A stretch of DNA of 64,000 nt from JBDHTS01 sp044220535. Lineage in GTDB: Bacteria > Pseudomonadota > Alphaproteobacteria > Micavibrionales > Micavibrionaceae. Positions 1 to 8,804 of the stretch are shown here, one piece after another. The position numbers and the translations under genes were made by a program. How positions within the stretch are numbered: the first letter of the stretch is position 1; each line of letters starts with the position of its first letter. The DNA lies in the NCBI GenBank assembly GCA_044220535.1, contig JBGAQU010000002.1, positions 3,230 to 67,229 on the forward strand, given 5' to 3'. A model generated the notes under the pieces. That model had not been told where the DNA came from, searched no databases, and saw nothing but the letters and a program-made list of their open reading frames with translations.

Positions 1-1003
1 GTGTCGTATTGACCACGCCCGCGGCGTTGGTGACGGTGGTGTCGCGGAATGCCTTGTCCAGCGTGAAGGTCACGGTGGTCAGGGCGGATGCCTTCCAGCG
101 CAGGCGGCCGCCGAAATACGGCTTTTTAGTATCGTCGTCGCCGGTGTCGTAATTGCGTTGGATATAGCCGCCATACAGGCTGCCGCTCCACACCCCGCCA
201 TCGTCGAAGTTCAGGCCGACCCGCGTATCCGTGCCGTCGGAATTGCGGTCGCCGCCGCTGAACAGCGTGTAATCTGTGGTGTCGTAGGTTTCGGTCAGGA
301 ACACTTCGTTGCCCGGCATGAATTCATAGGACAAAGTCGCCTGAAACTGTTTGTTGTTGCGGTCGCGGTAATCATCCGTGCTGAAGGCCGCGTCGCGGTC
401 GTCCTGCGAAATTTTCACGTCTTCGTTCTTCGCCTGCATCTTCAGTTTGATAAAACTGACCGCGCGGGTGAAGCCGATCAGTTCGGAGGTGACGATATAG
501 CTGATCAGGCTGTCGCCATCCGTGTCGAATACGCTCCCACGATCCTGGTGCCGCCGCGCCTGCGAGACCGCGCCGGTGAAATAGGTGTTATAGGCAATAT
601 CGTATTGGCCGGAGGCCAGCACACCATAATCTTCATAATTCTGGCGCGATTCCTTCGCGTAGAACCCGAAATCGCCTTCCGCGCCGAAAAAGATGCCGTG
701 GCGCAGCCAGTCGGATTGCAGGGCGAAGGCAGGCTTCACGCTGGTGATCAAATCGGATTGTTTGTTGTTTTCGGTGCGGAAAATATTGTCGTCATACAGG
801 GTTTTCGCCTCGATGCCCGGGCTGAACAGAAAACTGCCCAAGCGCACGCCGGACGCGGCGTTTTTGTTGACGCTGCGCGGGCGCACGGTCAGCACGTCGT
901 CCGGGTTCAACACCTGCGCCGCTGCGGCATAGGAAAAAGCGGCCAAACCGATAGCGGCGGCGGCGAGAAGCAAGGCACCCTTGATGGTGTCGCGGTTTCT
1001 CAT
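1..1003 (-). CDS. Outer-membrane beta-barrel protein (BBP2-like), C-terminus cut by window edge
   Basis: The gene starts with ATG at 1003 and runs off the left edge, so the C-terminus is missing. The first ~28 residues form a signal peptide (MRNRDTIKGA, a hydrophobic Ala/Leu core, then SYAAAAQ). The mature part has the motif LYDDNIFRTE, typical of the BBP2_2 outer-membrane beta-barrel family found in exopolysaccharide loci, followed by alternating aromatic/polar segments expected of transmembrane beta-strands. Its start overlaps the stop of the VanZ-like gene by four bases (ATGA), so the two are probably translationally coupled. The setting beside a Wzc/GumC-type protein suggests a role in polysaccharide export or surface attachment; this is inferred from family and context. 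Confidence 0.75.
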   Translation of the reverse strand, partial: MRNRDTIKGALLLAAAAIGLAAFSYAAAAQVLNPDDVLTVRPRSVNKNAASGVRLGSFLFSPGIEAKTLYDDNIFRTENNKQSDLITSVKPAFALQSDWLRHGIFFGAEGDFGFYAKESRQNYEDYGVLASGQYDIAYNTYFTGAVSQARRHQDRGSVFDTDGDSLISYIVTSELIGFTRAVSFIKLKMQAKNEDVKISQDDRDAAFSTDDYRDRNNKQFQATLSYEFMPGNEVFLTETYDTTDYTLFSGGDRNSDGTDTRVGLNFDDGGVWSGSLYGGYIQRNYDTGDDDTKKPYFGGRLRWKASALTTVTFTLDKAFRDTTVTNAAGVVNTT

Positions 1004-1365
1004 GATTGTTCCACTCTCTCACGCGGAACGGCATCCAGCCCGCTGCGCAGCAGGCGGCCGATGATGAGGCCCAGGATAATGCCCGCGCCATTGGCCAGCG
1101 CGTCCTCGACCGAGCTTTCACGCCCGCCGATGATATGCTGGCCGATTTCCATGGCGATGCCGGTGGTGAACAGCGCAATAAAGGCCAGGATCTCGATTTT
1201 CAGGGAACGGAACAGCACGACCGGGCCGGTCATCAGCAGGCAATACGCGGTGATATGCAGCATCTTGTCCGACTGGTTCGGCGTCTTGATCAGATGCGGC
1301 ACCAGCGACAGCCAGATCACGGCGCCGTACAGCAGAAGCCACAGAAACGGCGACAGCGATTTCAT
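1000..1365 (-). CDS. VanZ-like small membrane protein
   Basis: A 121-residue protein with about four hydrophobic segments and the pattern SDKMLHITAYCLL ... AMEIGQHIIGGRESSVEDAL, matching the VanZ-like family (PF04892: a conserved D-K-x-x-H near the first helices and E-x-x-Q-x-x...R-x-x-x-x-D-x-x-x-N later). VanZ-like proteins of this size occur in exopolysaccharide and exosortase-type loci, but their biochemical role is mostly unknown. It lies 22 bases downstream of the Wzc/GumC gene and overlaps the beta-barrel gene by four bases, so all three are likely one operon read leftwards. Confidence 0.75.
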   Translation of the reverse strand: MKSLSPFLWLLLYGAVIWLSLVPHLIKTPNQSDKMLHITAYCLLMTGPVVLFRSLKIEILAFIALFTTGIAMEIGQHIIGGRESSVEDALANGAGIILGLIIGRLLRSGLDAVPRERVEQS

Positions 1366-1387
1366 CGCATTAACGACCCTTTTCCGA

Positions 1388-3412
1388 TCAGGCGGCCTTT
1401 GGCAGCAGGAAGTCCGTATCGGAGGACATGGATTTGTACTTGCCGATATCGACCTTGTTGATGATCACCCCCAGAACCGGCGCGGAAAAACCGCTCAGGG
1501 ACGCGAACATATTAGCAATGTTCTTCTGGGATGTCTTCATCCATTCGGCGACCACGATGATGCCGTCCACCTGGCGGGCCAGGGCGGCGGCTTCCGCATG
1601 GGCCAGCAGCGGGCTGGAATCCACCAGGATATAGTCGTAACGGGATTGCAGCTGTTCCATCACCTCTTTCAGGCGGACGGATTTCAGCAGGTCGGGGCTG
1701 AGCGCCTGCCCGCCGGATTGCAGAATGGCCAGGCCGTTATCGTCCAGGCCGATCGCCTCTTCGGCGCGGGCGCGGCCCGCCAGCACATCGGCAAAACCAG
1801 CCCCGACATTGACGCCGGCCAGCTTGCTCAGCGCCGGGCGCAGCGTATCGGCGTCGATCACCAAAACCTTGTGGCCGAGCGACATCAGGTAATAGGCCAT
1901 GGAGATGGTAAAGGTCGTGCGGCCCTCATCCGGCATGGCGGAGGTGACAAGCACGGTGCGCGCCGAACCGTTCATCATCGACGCCATATAGATACGCTTG
2001 ATGGCTTCGCGATAGGTCGGCTTGCGGTCGTTCATCACGGCCACGGACGGGTTCGCCACTTTCGGCAGCACGCCGATCGGACGCTGGCCCATCTTGCGCA
2101 CGTCGTCGAAGTTACGCAGGCCGCCGCGCATCATCTCGATCGCGAACACGGCGCCAAGCGACAGGCAGCCCGCGAAGACGACCAGCGCCATCATCAGCAG
2201 CGCCTTGCCCGGGGGCACGGAGCGCAGGGGCGCGGTGGCTTCGGACACCAGCATGGCGTCCGGCCTTGCGAAGTTCACCTGGGACTGGATGGTCTGGTAA
2301 TTGGCCAGGAAGCTGTCCAGCATCTTCTGGCTGGAATCCAGCTCCAGTTCCAGGCTGGTCAGCGTGATCGATTTTTCACGCTGCGCGTCGGACTGGGATT
2401 TCAGCGCGTCGAGACGATCCTGCAGCAGGGTGGCCTGCGCTTCGGTCGCGGCGGCTTCGTTCTTGATGGAGCTGCGGATATTCGCCGTCTCCGCGCCGAT
2501 CGCCTTGTTGATCTGTTTCAGCTCGTTCTCCGCCGCCACCAGTTTCGGGTGGTTGGGGCCGTAGCTGGCGCGCATCGCCTGCACGTTTTTCGACGCTTCG
2601 GCGGCTTGCGCTTTCAGCGTCTGGATCAGCGGGGAATTGACGACATCGGTCATGGTGCCGGTTTTGCCGCCTTCCAGTTTCGCCTGCGCGTCGTATTTGC
2701 GCACTTCGACCGGGACCAGCTGCGACGCGGTGTCGGCCATCTGCTGGTTGACCAGGTCCTTGAAATCCTTGCCGCCGGTCAGGCCTTCCTGGGCGCGGTA
2801 TTGTTCCACCGCCATGGATTTTTCCGCGACGTCGGCTTTCAGGGTTTTGACTTTGTCTTCAAACCACGCGCCCAGTTTTTCCACGCGCTGGCGCTTCTGT
2901 TCGATCTGGGAATTGAAATAGGCATCCACCTGCGCGTTGGCGACTTTCGCAGCCAGTTGCGGATCGCGGGATTTGAACGATACGTCGATCACGCGGGACG
3001 TGCCCTGCACGGATACGTTCAGGTGTTTCAGGAATTCGGCGACGACGGCGCGGTTGTCACCGTTATCGGACGCGAATTCAGGGTTCTTCGCCAGGCCGGT
3101 GGACTGGATGGTCTGCATCGCCAGCGCGGGGGACGACAGGACTTTGAGTTCCGTCTGCACGGTGGAATCGTCGAAGGCGGCGCCCGCCGTGACGTCTTTG
3201 AAATCTTTCAGGTCGAGGTTGCTGTCCTCCAGCATCACCGTAGCCGACGCCTTGTACAGTTTCGGGCGGGACAGGATCAGGACCGTGCCGAGGGCGATGG
3301 TGACCGCCATGATCGTGAAGATCAGCGTGCGGTGACGCCATACGGTCATCACGATCTCGCGGATATCAGGGATGGCGTCATTCAGAGCAGGCTGGGTGCG
3401 TTGGTTCAGCAT
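1388..3412 (-). CDS. Wzc/GumC-type polysaccharide chain-length determinant with C-terminal BY-kinase-like domain
   Basis: 674 residues. An N-terminal Wzz domain starts with a membrane helix (~30-48). A long charged, coiled-coil-rich periplasmic region (~170-370) follows, then a Pro-Gly-rich return segment and a second membrane helix (~405-430). The C-terminal ~190 residues resemble the BY-kinase/MinD-like ATPase: SAMPDEGRTTF, VLVIDADTLRP and YDYILVDSSPLL correspond to Walker A, A' and B. The Walker A position normally held by lysine (GEGKS/T) reads Arg here (DEGRTT), and the tail has a single Tyr (KYKSMSSDTDF) rather than a tyrosine cluster. Kinase activity is therefore doubtful, while length control of the polymer by the Wzz part is likely. 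It heads the minus-strand group with the VanZ-like and beta-barrel genes. Confidence 0.88.
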   Translation of the reverse strand: MLNQRTQPALNDAIPDIREIVMTVWRHRTLIFTIMAVTIALGTVLILSRPKLYKASATVMLEDSNLDLKDFKDVTAGAAFDDSTVQTELKVLSSPALAMQTIQSTGLAKNPEFASDNGDNRAVVAEFLKHLNVSVQGTSRVIDVSFKSRDPQLAAKVANAQVDAYFNSQIEQKRQRVEKLGAWFEDKVKTLKADVAEKSMAVEQYRAQEGLTGGKDFKDLVNQQMADTASQLVPVEVRKYDAQAKLEGGKTGTMTDVVNSPLIQTLKAQAAEASKNVQAMRASYGPNHPKLVAAENELKQINKAIGAETANIRSSIKNEAAATEAQATLLQDRLDALKSQSDAQREKSITLTSLELELDSSQKMLDSFLANYQTIQSQVNFARPDAMLVSEATAPLRSVPPGKALLMMALVVFAGCLSLGAVFAIEMMRGGLRNFDDVRKMGQRPIGVLPKVANPSVAVMNDRKPTYREAIKRIYMASMMNGSARTVLVTSAMPDEGRTTFTISMAYYLMSLGHKVLVIDADTLRPALSKLAGVNVGAGFADVLAGRARAEEAIGLDDNGLAILQSGGQALSPDLLKSVRLKEVMEQLQSRYDYILVDSSPLLAHAEAAALARQVDGIIVVAEWMKTSQKNIANMFASLSGFSAPVLGVIINKVDIGKYKSMSSDTDFLLPKAA

Positions 3413-3509
3413 AATGTCCCTCGGGGTGACAGTTTTAACATAACCGTAGTGTTTTGGCGTTTTTTCCGTAGTAAGTCAAGAAAATTATCGCAATTTGTTA
3501 CCTTCCAAT

Positions 3510-3535
3510 GTCATCCCTGCGAAAGCAGGGATGAC
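3510..3535. repeat. REP-like palindrome (GTCATCCC type)
   Basis: A perfect 11-base inverted repeat, GTCATCCCTGC-gaaa-GCAGGGATGAC, in the 129-base gap between the Wzc-like start and the GT4 gene end. It is a variant of the GTCATCCCGGCGAAGG palindrome that recurs at 20.7, 35.8, 36.4 and 48.3 kb. It could act as a transcription stop or RNA stabiliser after the GT4-Wzy group; this is inferred only from the hairpin. Confidence 0.8.
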
Positions 3536-3541
3536 AAGGGG

Positions 3542-4765
3542 TTATGCCGCCTTCGCTTCATCCGGCCCGCTGGCCGCCTCGACCACGCCAAGCAGGCGGC
3601 GATAGGTAGCCACATAGGCCGCTTCCTGCCTGTCCCAGGCGAAGTCGGAGGCAATCCGCTCCCGGCCCAGCTTGCCCATCTGTGCCCGCCGCGCCGGGTC
3701 GTCCAGCAGGGTCAGCATGGCCTCGGCGAACAGCTTGGGGTCGTTGTTGGCCGCGTAGACGGATGCGCCTTGCGCGATATACCGCCCCTCATCCAGGTCG
3801 AACTGGACGACCGGGATGCCGAAGGCCATGTATTCGAGGACCTTGTTCATCGACAGCTTGTCGTTGAACTGGTTTTTCGGATCCGGGCACAGGCCGATAT
3901 CGGCGGTGGCGATGTATTTCAGGAAGGCTTCCCCCTCCAGGTATCCGGTGAACTCGACATACTCGCTCAGGTTCAGGGACTGGCACATATCCTGGAGCAT
4001 CGCCAGCTCCGTCCCGCTGCCGGCCAGAGCGAAGGTGACGTCCTTCCGGCCCTTCTCATGCACCGTGTAGTGCGCGGCCTTCAGCAGCAGGTCCAGCCCG
4101 TCCTGCACGCCCATCACGCCGATATAAAGGGCGAGGAAGGGGCGCCCGCGTTTCAGCGCCGGGGCCGCTTCCACCTTCGGCAGGCGTTTCAGGTCAAGGC
4201 CGCTGCGCACCAGTTGCACCTTGGACGCCGGGACGCCGTGACGGTCGACCGCCAGCTTGCGCAGCTCCTCACTCGTCGTGATCACCTGGTCGGCGGATCG
4301 CAGGGAATAGCGTTCCGCCATGCGCGGCAGCCACTCCATGAACGTCTTGCCGGGAAACTTGACCGCGAACAGATCGGCGAACGGATCGTGATGGTCGAAC
4401 ACGAACTTGGTCTTGCAGAACAGCTTGAAGATCCAGCCGATGGCAAAGATCGTGTCCGGCGGGTTGCAGGCCTGGATGACGTCGAAGCCGACTTTGCGGT
4501 AGACCTTGATGGCGAGATAGAGTTCCGCAATCCATGCCCAGACATACTCAATGATGTAGCCCGCGATGCCGCTGGCTTCGGTCGGCAGTTTGTGGCGGAA
4601 GATGTGCACGCCGTCGCGCAGTTCGTAGGATTCCGTGTATTTGCCCATTTTCGGGCAGATGACCGAGACGGTGAAGCCGGCGCGAGTGAGGGCAAGTGCT
4701 TCCTGCCAGACGCGCCTGTCCTGCGGGACAGGAAGGTTTTCAACGATGATCAATACGCCTGGCAT
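3542..4765 (-). CDS. GT4-family glycosyltransferase
   Basis: 407 residues with GT-B architecture. The N-terminal Rossmann half begins MPGVLIIVENLPVPQDRRVW, a form seen in GT4 enzymes of capsule and exopolysaccharide clusters. The C-terminal half carries ALYIGVMGVQDGLDLLLKA (donor domain start) and the acceptor-end motif DKLSMNKVLEYMAFGIPVV, equivalent to the E-x7-E signature. It should transfer a nucleotide-activated sugar to a lipid-linked intermediate at the cytoplasmic face of the inner membrane; donor and acceptor are unknown. It sits 19 bases from the hexapeptide acyltransferase in the same direction, so the two are co-transcribed. Confidence 0.85.
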   Translation of the reverse strand: MPGVLIIVENLPVPQDRRVWQEALALTRAGFTVSVICPKMGKYTESYELRDGVHIFRHKLPTEASGIAGYIIEYVWAWIAELYLAIKVYRKVGFDVIQACNPPDTIFAIGWIFKLFCKTKFVFDHHDPFADLFAVKFPGKTFMEWLPRMAERYSLRSADQVITTSEELRKLAVDRHGVPASKVQLVRSGLDLKRLPKVEAAPALKRGRPFLALYIGVMGVQDGLDLLLKAAHYTVHEKGRKDVTFALAGSGTELAMLQDMCQSLNLSEYVEFTGYLEGEAFLKYIATADIGLCPDPKNQFNDKLSMNKVLEYMAFGIPVVQFDLDEGRYIAQGASVYAANNDPKLFAEAMLTLLDDPARRAQMGKLGRERIASDFAWDRQEAAYVATYRRLLGVVEAASGPDEAKAA

Positions 4766-4783
4766 AATCCTGTTTCCATTTCT

Positions 4784-5284
4784 CTATCTAACGTCCTGAC
4801 CGCGGCCGGTCATTTTGCCCCACTGGCCGGTCATGATGCCGGTGCGGATGATCCGCGCCGGATTGCCGACGACGATCGAGCCCGGCGGCACGTCCTTTGT
4901 CACGATCGCGCCCGCCCCCACGATCGAATGGTCGCCGATGCGGATCCCCGGCATGATCATGCTGCGCGCGCCGATCTGGCAGTATTTGCCGATCCATGTG
5001 TCGCAGTACCGTCCGCGCACATGGTCGTGGGTCAGGATCACCGCATCGAAGGATACTGCACTTCCCTCGCCCACATGGACCCCCTTCGGATAGGTCCGAT
5101 CCAGGTTGGCCTTCCAGGAGATCAACGTATAGGGATGGATATCCATCCCCCACATCGTCACCAGCCAGCGGCGGCGCAGATCCAGAACCGTGGCGCGCGC
5201 CCGTGTCCGCAACGTGGCCAGCATCCCGTATTTTTGAACGCAGGCCAGAAGCCCTTCATCCGTTTCCGTTCTGTCCATGCTCAA
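4784..5284 (-). CDS. Hexapeptide-repeat (left-handed beta-helix) acyltransferase
   Basis: 166 residues. After an N-terminal helical part of ~60 residues come isoleucine-rich hexapeptide turns (WIGKYCQIGARSMIMPGI, IGDHSIVGAGAIVTKDVPPG, SIVVGNPARIIR). The last two motifs are the closing turn and the V-G-N-P-A signature of WcaF/WbbJ/CysE-type O-acetyltransferases. Acetyl-CoA-dependent O-acetylation of a sugar in the repeat unit is the likely reaction; the exact sugar cannot be told. The start may instead be the ATG two codons downstream at 5278. It lies between two glycosyltransferases in the same orientation. Confidence 0.85.
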   Translation of the reverse strand: MSMDRTETDEGLLACVQKYGMLATLRTRARATVLDLRRRWLVTMWGMDIHPYTLISWKANLDRTYPKGVHVGEGSAVSFDAVILTHDHVRGRYCDTWIGKYCQIGARSMIMPGIRIGDHSIVGAGAIVTKDVPPGSIVVGNPARIIRTGIMTGQWGKMTGRGQDVR

Positions 5285-5328
5285 CCTGTGCTATCCATAT
5301 ATAAAATATTGTTGCGTCGCAATAAAAT

Positions 5329-6477
5329 TCAGTTTTTGGCCAGAACATCCATCAGGCTGGTGCGGTATGTATCGAGAATGGCGGATTTCCGGACAACGGA
5401 CAGGGTATTATCCGCCTGTAAAACGCCGATACGGCGTTTGAGTTCCGCTTCATGATTCAGAAGATGATCGATTCCTGCGGCAATATCGTCCACCGACCCG
5501 GCATCGCAGGCATAGCCGATAGAGTCGGTATTGAAAATCCCATCTATGCCCTTGTTCTTCGTGAACAGGATGGGCAGACCCGCGAACAGCGCCTCGACAT
5601 AAACCAGACCATACGTTTCTTCATGGGTTGGCAGGATCATGGCGGCGTAGTTTTTCATGATGTCCGGCAGCGCGCCATGCGCGGTCGGGCCTTTCAGGAA
5701 TACATGATCGCCCATGCCGGATTCATCGATCATCGCCTGCAGCAGCAAAAGCGTCTTTGCCGAACCGCGGCCGTAAATATCGAGGATGATGGCGGGCCGC
5801 GCGGTTTTCAGTTTTTTGACCGCGTCGATCATGCTGCGTATGTTCTTGCGCTTCCAGCTATCAAGATGGAAGACGGAGATCAGCCGGTCCTGATGCGCGG
5901 GCGACGCGGGAGACAACGTATCGATGCCGGTGATGACAGGCAGCAGGCGGCATTTTCCAGGATCAAGGCCGATGATCGCCTGGAACGGCTTCACCATCCA
6001 CGGCGCGAAGGGAAATATCAGTGCGGCCTTTTCAGCAATGGATTTATAAAATTCACGCTGGCGGATTTTCATGCGCAGGACGCGCACATCGGTGCCACCC
6101 TGGATATCGCAGACCAGCGGGCAGCTGAAGGTTTCAGACAAATGATAACCGATCACGCCTTCGATGGTGAATTTATGCGCTTCCACCAGATCGGGTTTGA
6201 TATTTTTTTGCTTGAGGTCTGCCGCGATCCATTCAGCGACATCCTTCAGGCGCTTTTCCCACAGAATACCCTTCGGCAACGCCTTGTAAGCAACTGCCGT
6301 GCGGTCTTCGCCGAACGGGATGCTGGCAATGCCGTTCCAGCCGTCGACGCGGTTCAGGGAATACACGACATGGCGGAATTCCGGCGTGCCTTCGACCAGG
6401 CTGACAATCGCCTTGGTTTTATCGGGGATCAGCGGATCGGGATAATCGTTGCTGATATGGACGACGACCGGCTTCAT
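5329..6477 (-). CDS. GT4-family glycosyltransferase
   Basis: 382 residues in GT-B form. The N-terminus (VVHISNDYPDPLIPDKTKAI) is the acceptor Rossmann half, with GVIGYHLSETFSCPLVCDIQG further in. The C-terminal half has TAHGALPDIMKNYAAMILPT and HEETYGLVYVEALFAGLPIL, the classical E-x7-E donor-binding motif of GT4 enzymes. It overlaps the start-proximal gene (Wzy-like, stop at 6474) by four bases, indicating translational coupling. Expected to extend the same lipid-linked oligosaccharide as the neighbouring GT4 and GT2 enzymes. Confidence 0.87.
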   Translation of the reverse strand: MKPVVVHISNDYPDPLIPDKTKAIVSLVEGTPEFRHVVYSLNRVDGWNGIASIPFGEDRTAVAYKALPKGILWEKRLKDVAEWIAADLKQKNIKPDLVEAHKFTIEGVIGYHLSETFSCPLVCDIQGGTDVRVLRMKIRQREFYKSIAEKAALIFPFAPWMVKPFQAIIGLDPGKCRLLPVITGIDTLSPASPAHQDRLISVFHLDSWKRKNIRSMIDAVKKLKTARPAIILDIYGRGSAKTLLLLQAMIDESGMGDHVFLKGPTAHGALPDIMKNYAAMILPTHEETYGLVYVEALFAGLPILFTKNKGIDGIFNTDSIGYACDAGSVDDIAAGIDHLLNHEAELKRRIGVLQADNTLSVVRKSAILDTYRTSLMDVLAKN

Positions 6478-7679
6478 GCCGCGTCCCTTTTCATGGTGTC
6501 GCGGTACGGCAGCGCGAAGATCAGCGCCAGCGTCACCGTCGCGATACTGACGCTGCCGCGGAACGCCCCGGCTTCCGTCAACCCCTGGATCAGCATGAAA
6601 AACAGCAAGGTGACCTTGAACTGGTCATGCGCGCGAAGCGCATAAAACAGCTTGATAAAAATGGCGGGCAATGTCAGCAGCAACCCGATCCAGCCGGTCA
6701 TGAACAGGATCTGCAGGAACATGTTGTGAGCATGCGGCGTCGAGTGGTTCAGCGAAGGCATGATGAACCCGCTGCTGGCATAACCCCATCCCAGTAAAGG
6801 CTTCTGCGCGATCAGCGGCAGGACCTGGGACCAGATTTCCGTCCGCCCGGTGCCGGTCAGGATTTCCGACGCATCGCCTGACCGTGAAAACATGGCAAGG
6901 AAAGCATTCAGATCAACAAATGACAGGAAAGCAATCACCGCACAGATCGCGCCAAAGAAAAGGGCCAGCCGCGACGGCGCCATGGTCTGGAGAAAGACGA
7001 TGCCAATCGCCATGATCATGGCAATCAGCGAAGAGCGGCTGTCGCTCATCAGCAAAGGCATCAAGTTGATGGCAAGCAACAGAAGATAAACTTTTGGAAG
7101 GCGCGGCACCAGATAGCGCCAGTAACAGTAAATCATCAGGCAGGTGAAGGCCGCGATATAGCCCATGGCGTTGGCGGCGCCGGTGATGCCGGACATGCGG
7201 TTGCCCGCGACGTGCTCGCCGCCCATCCATTCCTTGGTACGACCGAAATCAGGGTTCACGTAGAAGACGATGATGGAGATGAAGGAGATCAGCGTGCATG
7301 ACCATATGATGGTGCGCGCGATTGTTGCCGTGTCCACCAGTTCCGATGCCAGATACAGCAGCATCACAACCGACATAAAGGTGAGCATGGAGGCCGCGCC
7401 GTAAAATATGGACGGCGCCCAAAGGCTGGTGACAAAAAACCAAAGCATCATGAAAACGACGAATATGCCGTCGATTTTCATCAGCCGCCCGATCCAGGCG
7501 CGGTACATATATACGGCATAGGCAATTGCGGCCAAAGAAACGCCCAGCTTCAGCGCGATTTGATAATCGATGGTCGCGCCGTCGAAGGTGCGGTTGCGGA
7601 ACACGGCGCCGGTCAGGAATGTGCTGACAAACAGCACCCACACAACCAGTTTCTGATGAAAGGATTGTTGTGTGTTCAT
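6474..7679 (-). CDS. O-antigen polymerase/ligase-like membrane protein (Wzy_C family)
   Basis: 401 residues with about ten to twelve hydrophobic segments. Landmarks are SDSRSSLIAMIMAIGIVF (the S/R-rich loop before a helix in O-antigen ligases), a large loop with LIAQKPLLGWGYASSGF, and the signature HAHNMFLQILFMTGWIGLLL (H-N-x-F-L/Y...G), all typical of PF04932. In this setting polymerisation of flipped repeat units (Wzy) is more likely than O-antigen ligation, because Wzx, Wzz and Wza homologues are in the same region. Four-base overlaps with both neighbours place it in the middle of a coupled operon. Confidence 0.85.
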   Translation of the reverse strand: MNTQQSFHQKLVVWVLFVSTFLTGAVFRNRTFDGATIDYQIALKLGVSLAAIAYAVYMYRAWIGRLMKIDGIFVVFMMLWFFVTSLWAPSIFYGAASMLTFMSVVMLLYLASELVDTATIARTIIWSCTLISFISIIVFYVNPDFGRTKEWMGGEHVAGNRMSGITGAANAMGYIAAFTCLMIYCYWRYLVPRLPKVYLLLLAINLMPLLMSDSRSSLIAMIMAIGIVFLQTMAPSRLALFFGAICAVIAFLSFVDLNAFLAMFSRSGDASEILTGTGRTEIWSQVLPLIAQKPLLGWGYASSGFIMPSLNHSTPHAHNMFLQILFMTGWIGLLLTLPAIFIKLFYALRAHDQFKVTLLFFMLIQGLTEAGAFRGSVSIATVTLALIFALPYRDTMKRDAA

Positions 7680-8701
7680 GCGGTCATCCTGTCCAGGAAC
7701 CGGCTGCGTTTCAGGATCAGCATTCTAAACAGAACCGGCCCGATAATCCCCGCAAAAAATAGCAGCGGCGCAAAAATCAGGAAGTTCGGCCCGTCCCATG
7801 ACATGAAATGGAACAACACGCCCTTGGTCACGCCGATACAAATCGTGTTGAAGAGATAGATTGCATAGCAATAAGCGCCAAGGAACATCAGCAACCGGGA
7901 TTTATAAATCCCGGGCTTTCGCACCAGCGCATGCAGGGCGGGCAGTGACAACGGCCCGATGACCGCCATGCGGGTAAGCGCGTCCAGGTCAACCAGCATC
8001 AACAGGAACGACGCCAGGAACAAGGCGATCAGCACAGTGCCCCAGCGATCGATAAAGGCAAGATAGGCTTCAGAATGCAGCGCCGCCAGACCACCCAGCA
8101 TCAGGAAAACAAAATAGATTCCGGCTTTGTCGAGGAAGGCATAGCCCGGCCATGGCAGGGAATAAATCAAAACACCCAGAAGCAGGAGCGGCCAGATTCG
8201 CCCTTTTGTGAGCCAGAGCAGCGGCGGGACGATCACACAGTAGATGAACATCACGAAAATATACCACATGGAGGATGCGGGGCTTGCAGATGTGTTCCAG
8301 AACAGGGCGGCGATACCAGCGCCTAAATCAGACGGGCTGTTGTCCACGAAAATAACATGGCTTGCGACCACCTTGCCCAGCAGGATGCCCATGCCGATCA
8401 GGATATACGGCAGCATAAATCGTATGGCCCGTTTGCGCAGATATGAAGGGTAGCGCGCTGCGTTGATGAAAGCCGCGCCGGAATAAAACATCACGAACCC
8501 GCTTAAATACATGAACACCGGCATTTCGAAACAGCCAAAAGCCGCCCGCAGAACATCATACCAGTCGTTGCCTTCAGGATTTCCACGCAAGGTGATGTGC
8601 GTAAAGACCACGAACGGAATAATCAGCCCCTTCGCGCAATCTATATCATAGAGATGCGGGCGGACCGTTTGTGATGATGATGCGGGCGTGTCCTGTATCA
8701 T
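7676..8701 (-). CDS. Acyltransferase family 3 membrane protein (OafA/ExoZ-like)
   Basis: 341 residues with about ten membrane helices. The N-terminal part, YDIDCAKGLIIPFVVFTHI, is the Acyl_transf_3 signature in which the helix-1 D-x-x-K-G and the following H are conserved (PF01757). Members such as OafA, ExoZ and WcjE acetylate or succinylate surface sugars from the cytoplasmic acyl-CoA pool. It shares a four-base overlap with the Wzy-like gene. Together with the hexapeptide enzyme at 4.8-5.3 kb it suggests that the polymer is O-acylated at two points. Confidence 0.85.
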   Translation of the reverse strand: MIQDTPASSSQTVRPHLYDIDCAKGLIIPFVVFTHITLRGNPEGNDWYDVLRAAFGCFEMPVFMYLSGFVMFYSGAAFINAARYPSYLRKRAIRFMLPYILIGMGILLGKVVASHVIFVDNSPSDLGAGIAALFWNTSASPASSMWYIFVMFIYCVIVPPLLWLTKGRIWPLLLLGVLIYSLPWPGYAFLDKAGIYFVFLMLGGLAALHSEAYLAFIDRWGTVLIALFLASFLLMLVDLDALTRMAVIGPLSLPALHALVRKPGIYKSRLLMFLGAYCYAIYLFNTICIGVTKGVLFHFMSWDGPNFLIFAPLLFFAGIIGPVLFRMLILKRSRFLDRMTA

Positions 8702-8804
8702 TGTATTTACGTGTACGCTTCCCTTAAGACAGTCACCGCATTATAGCAGGCTTGATGGCTATGCAAGAAAATTTATGGAATATGTCAACTTCGTGACGAT
8801 CCTA

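Noticed and set aside
158..5455. A plus-strand open frame of 1765 codons
   Set aside because: It runs antisense to at least five clear genes (beta-barrel, VanZ-like, Wzc-like, GT4, acyltransferase) and also through their gaps. Its product is His/Arg/Ala-rich without domains. It is a codon-bias shadow of GC-rich genes.
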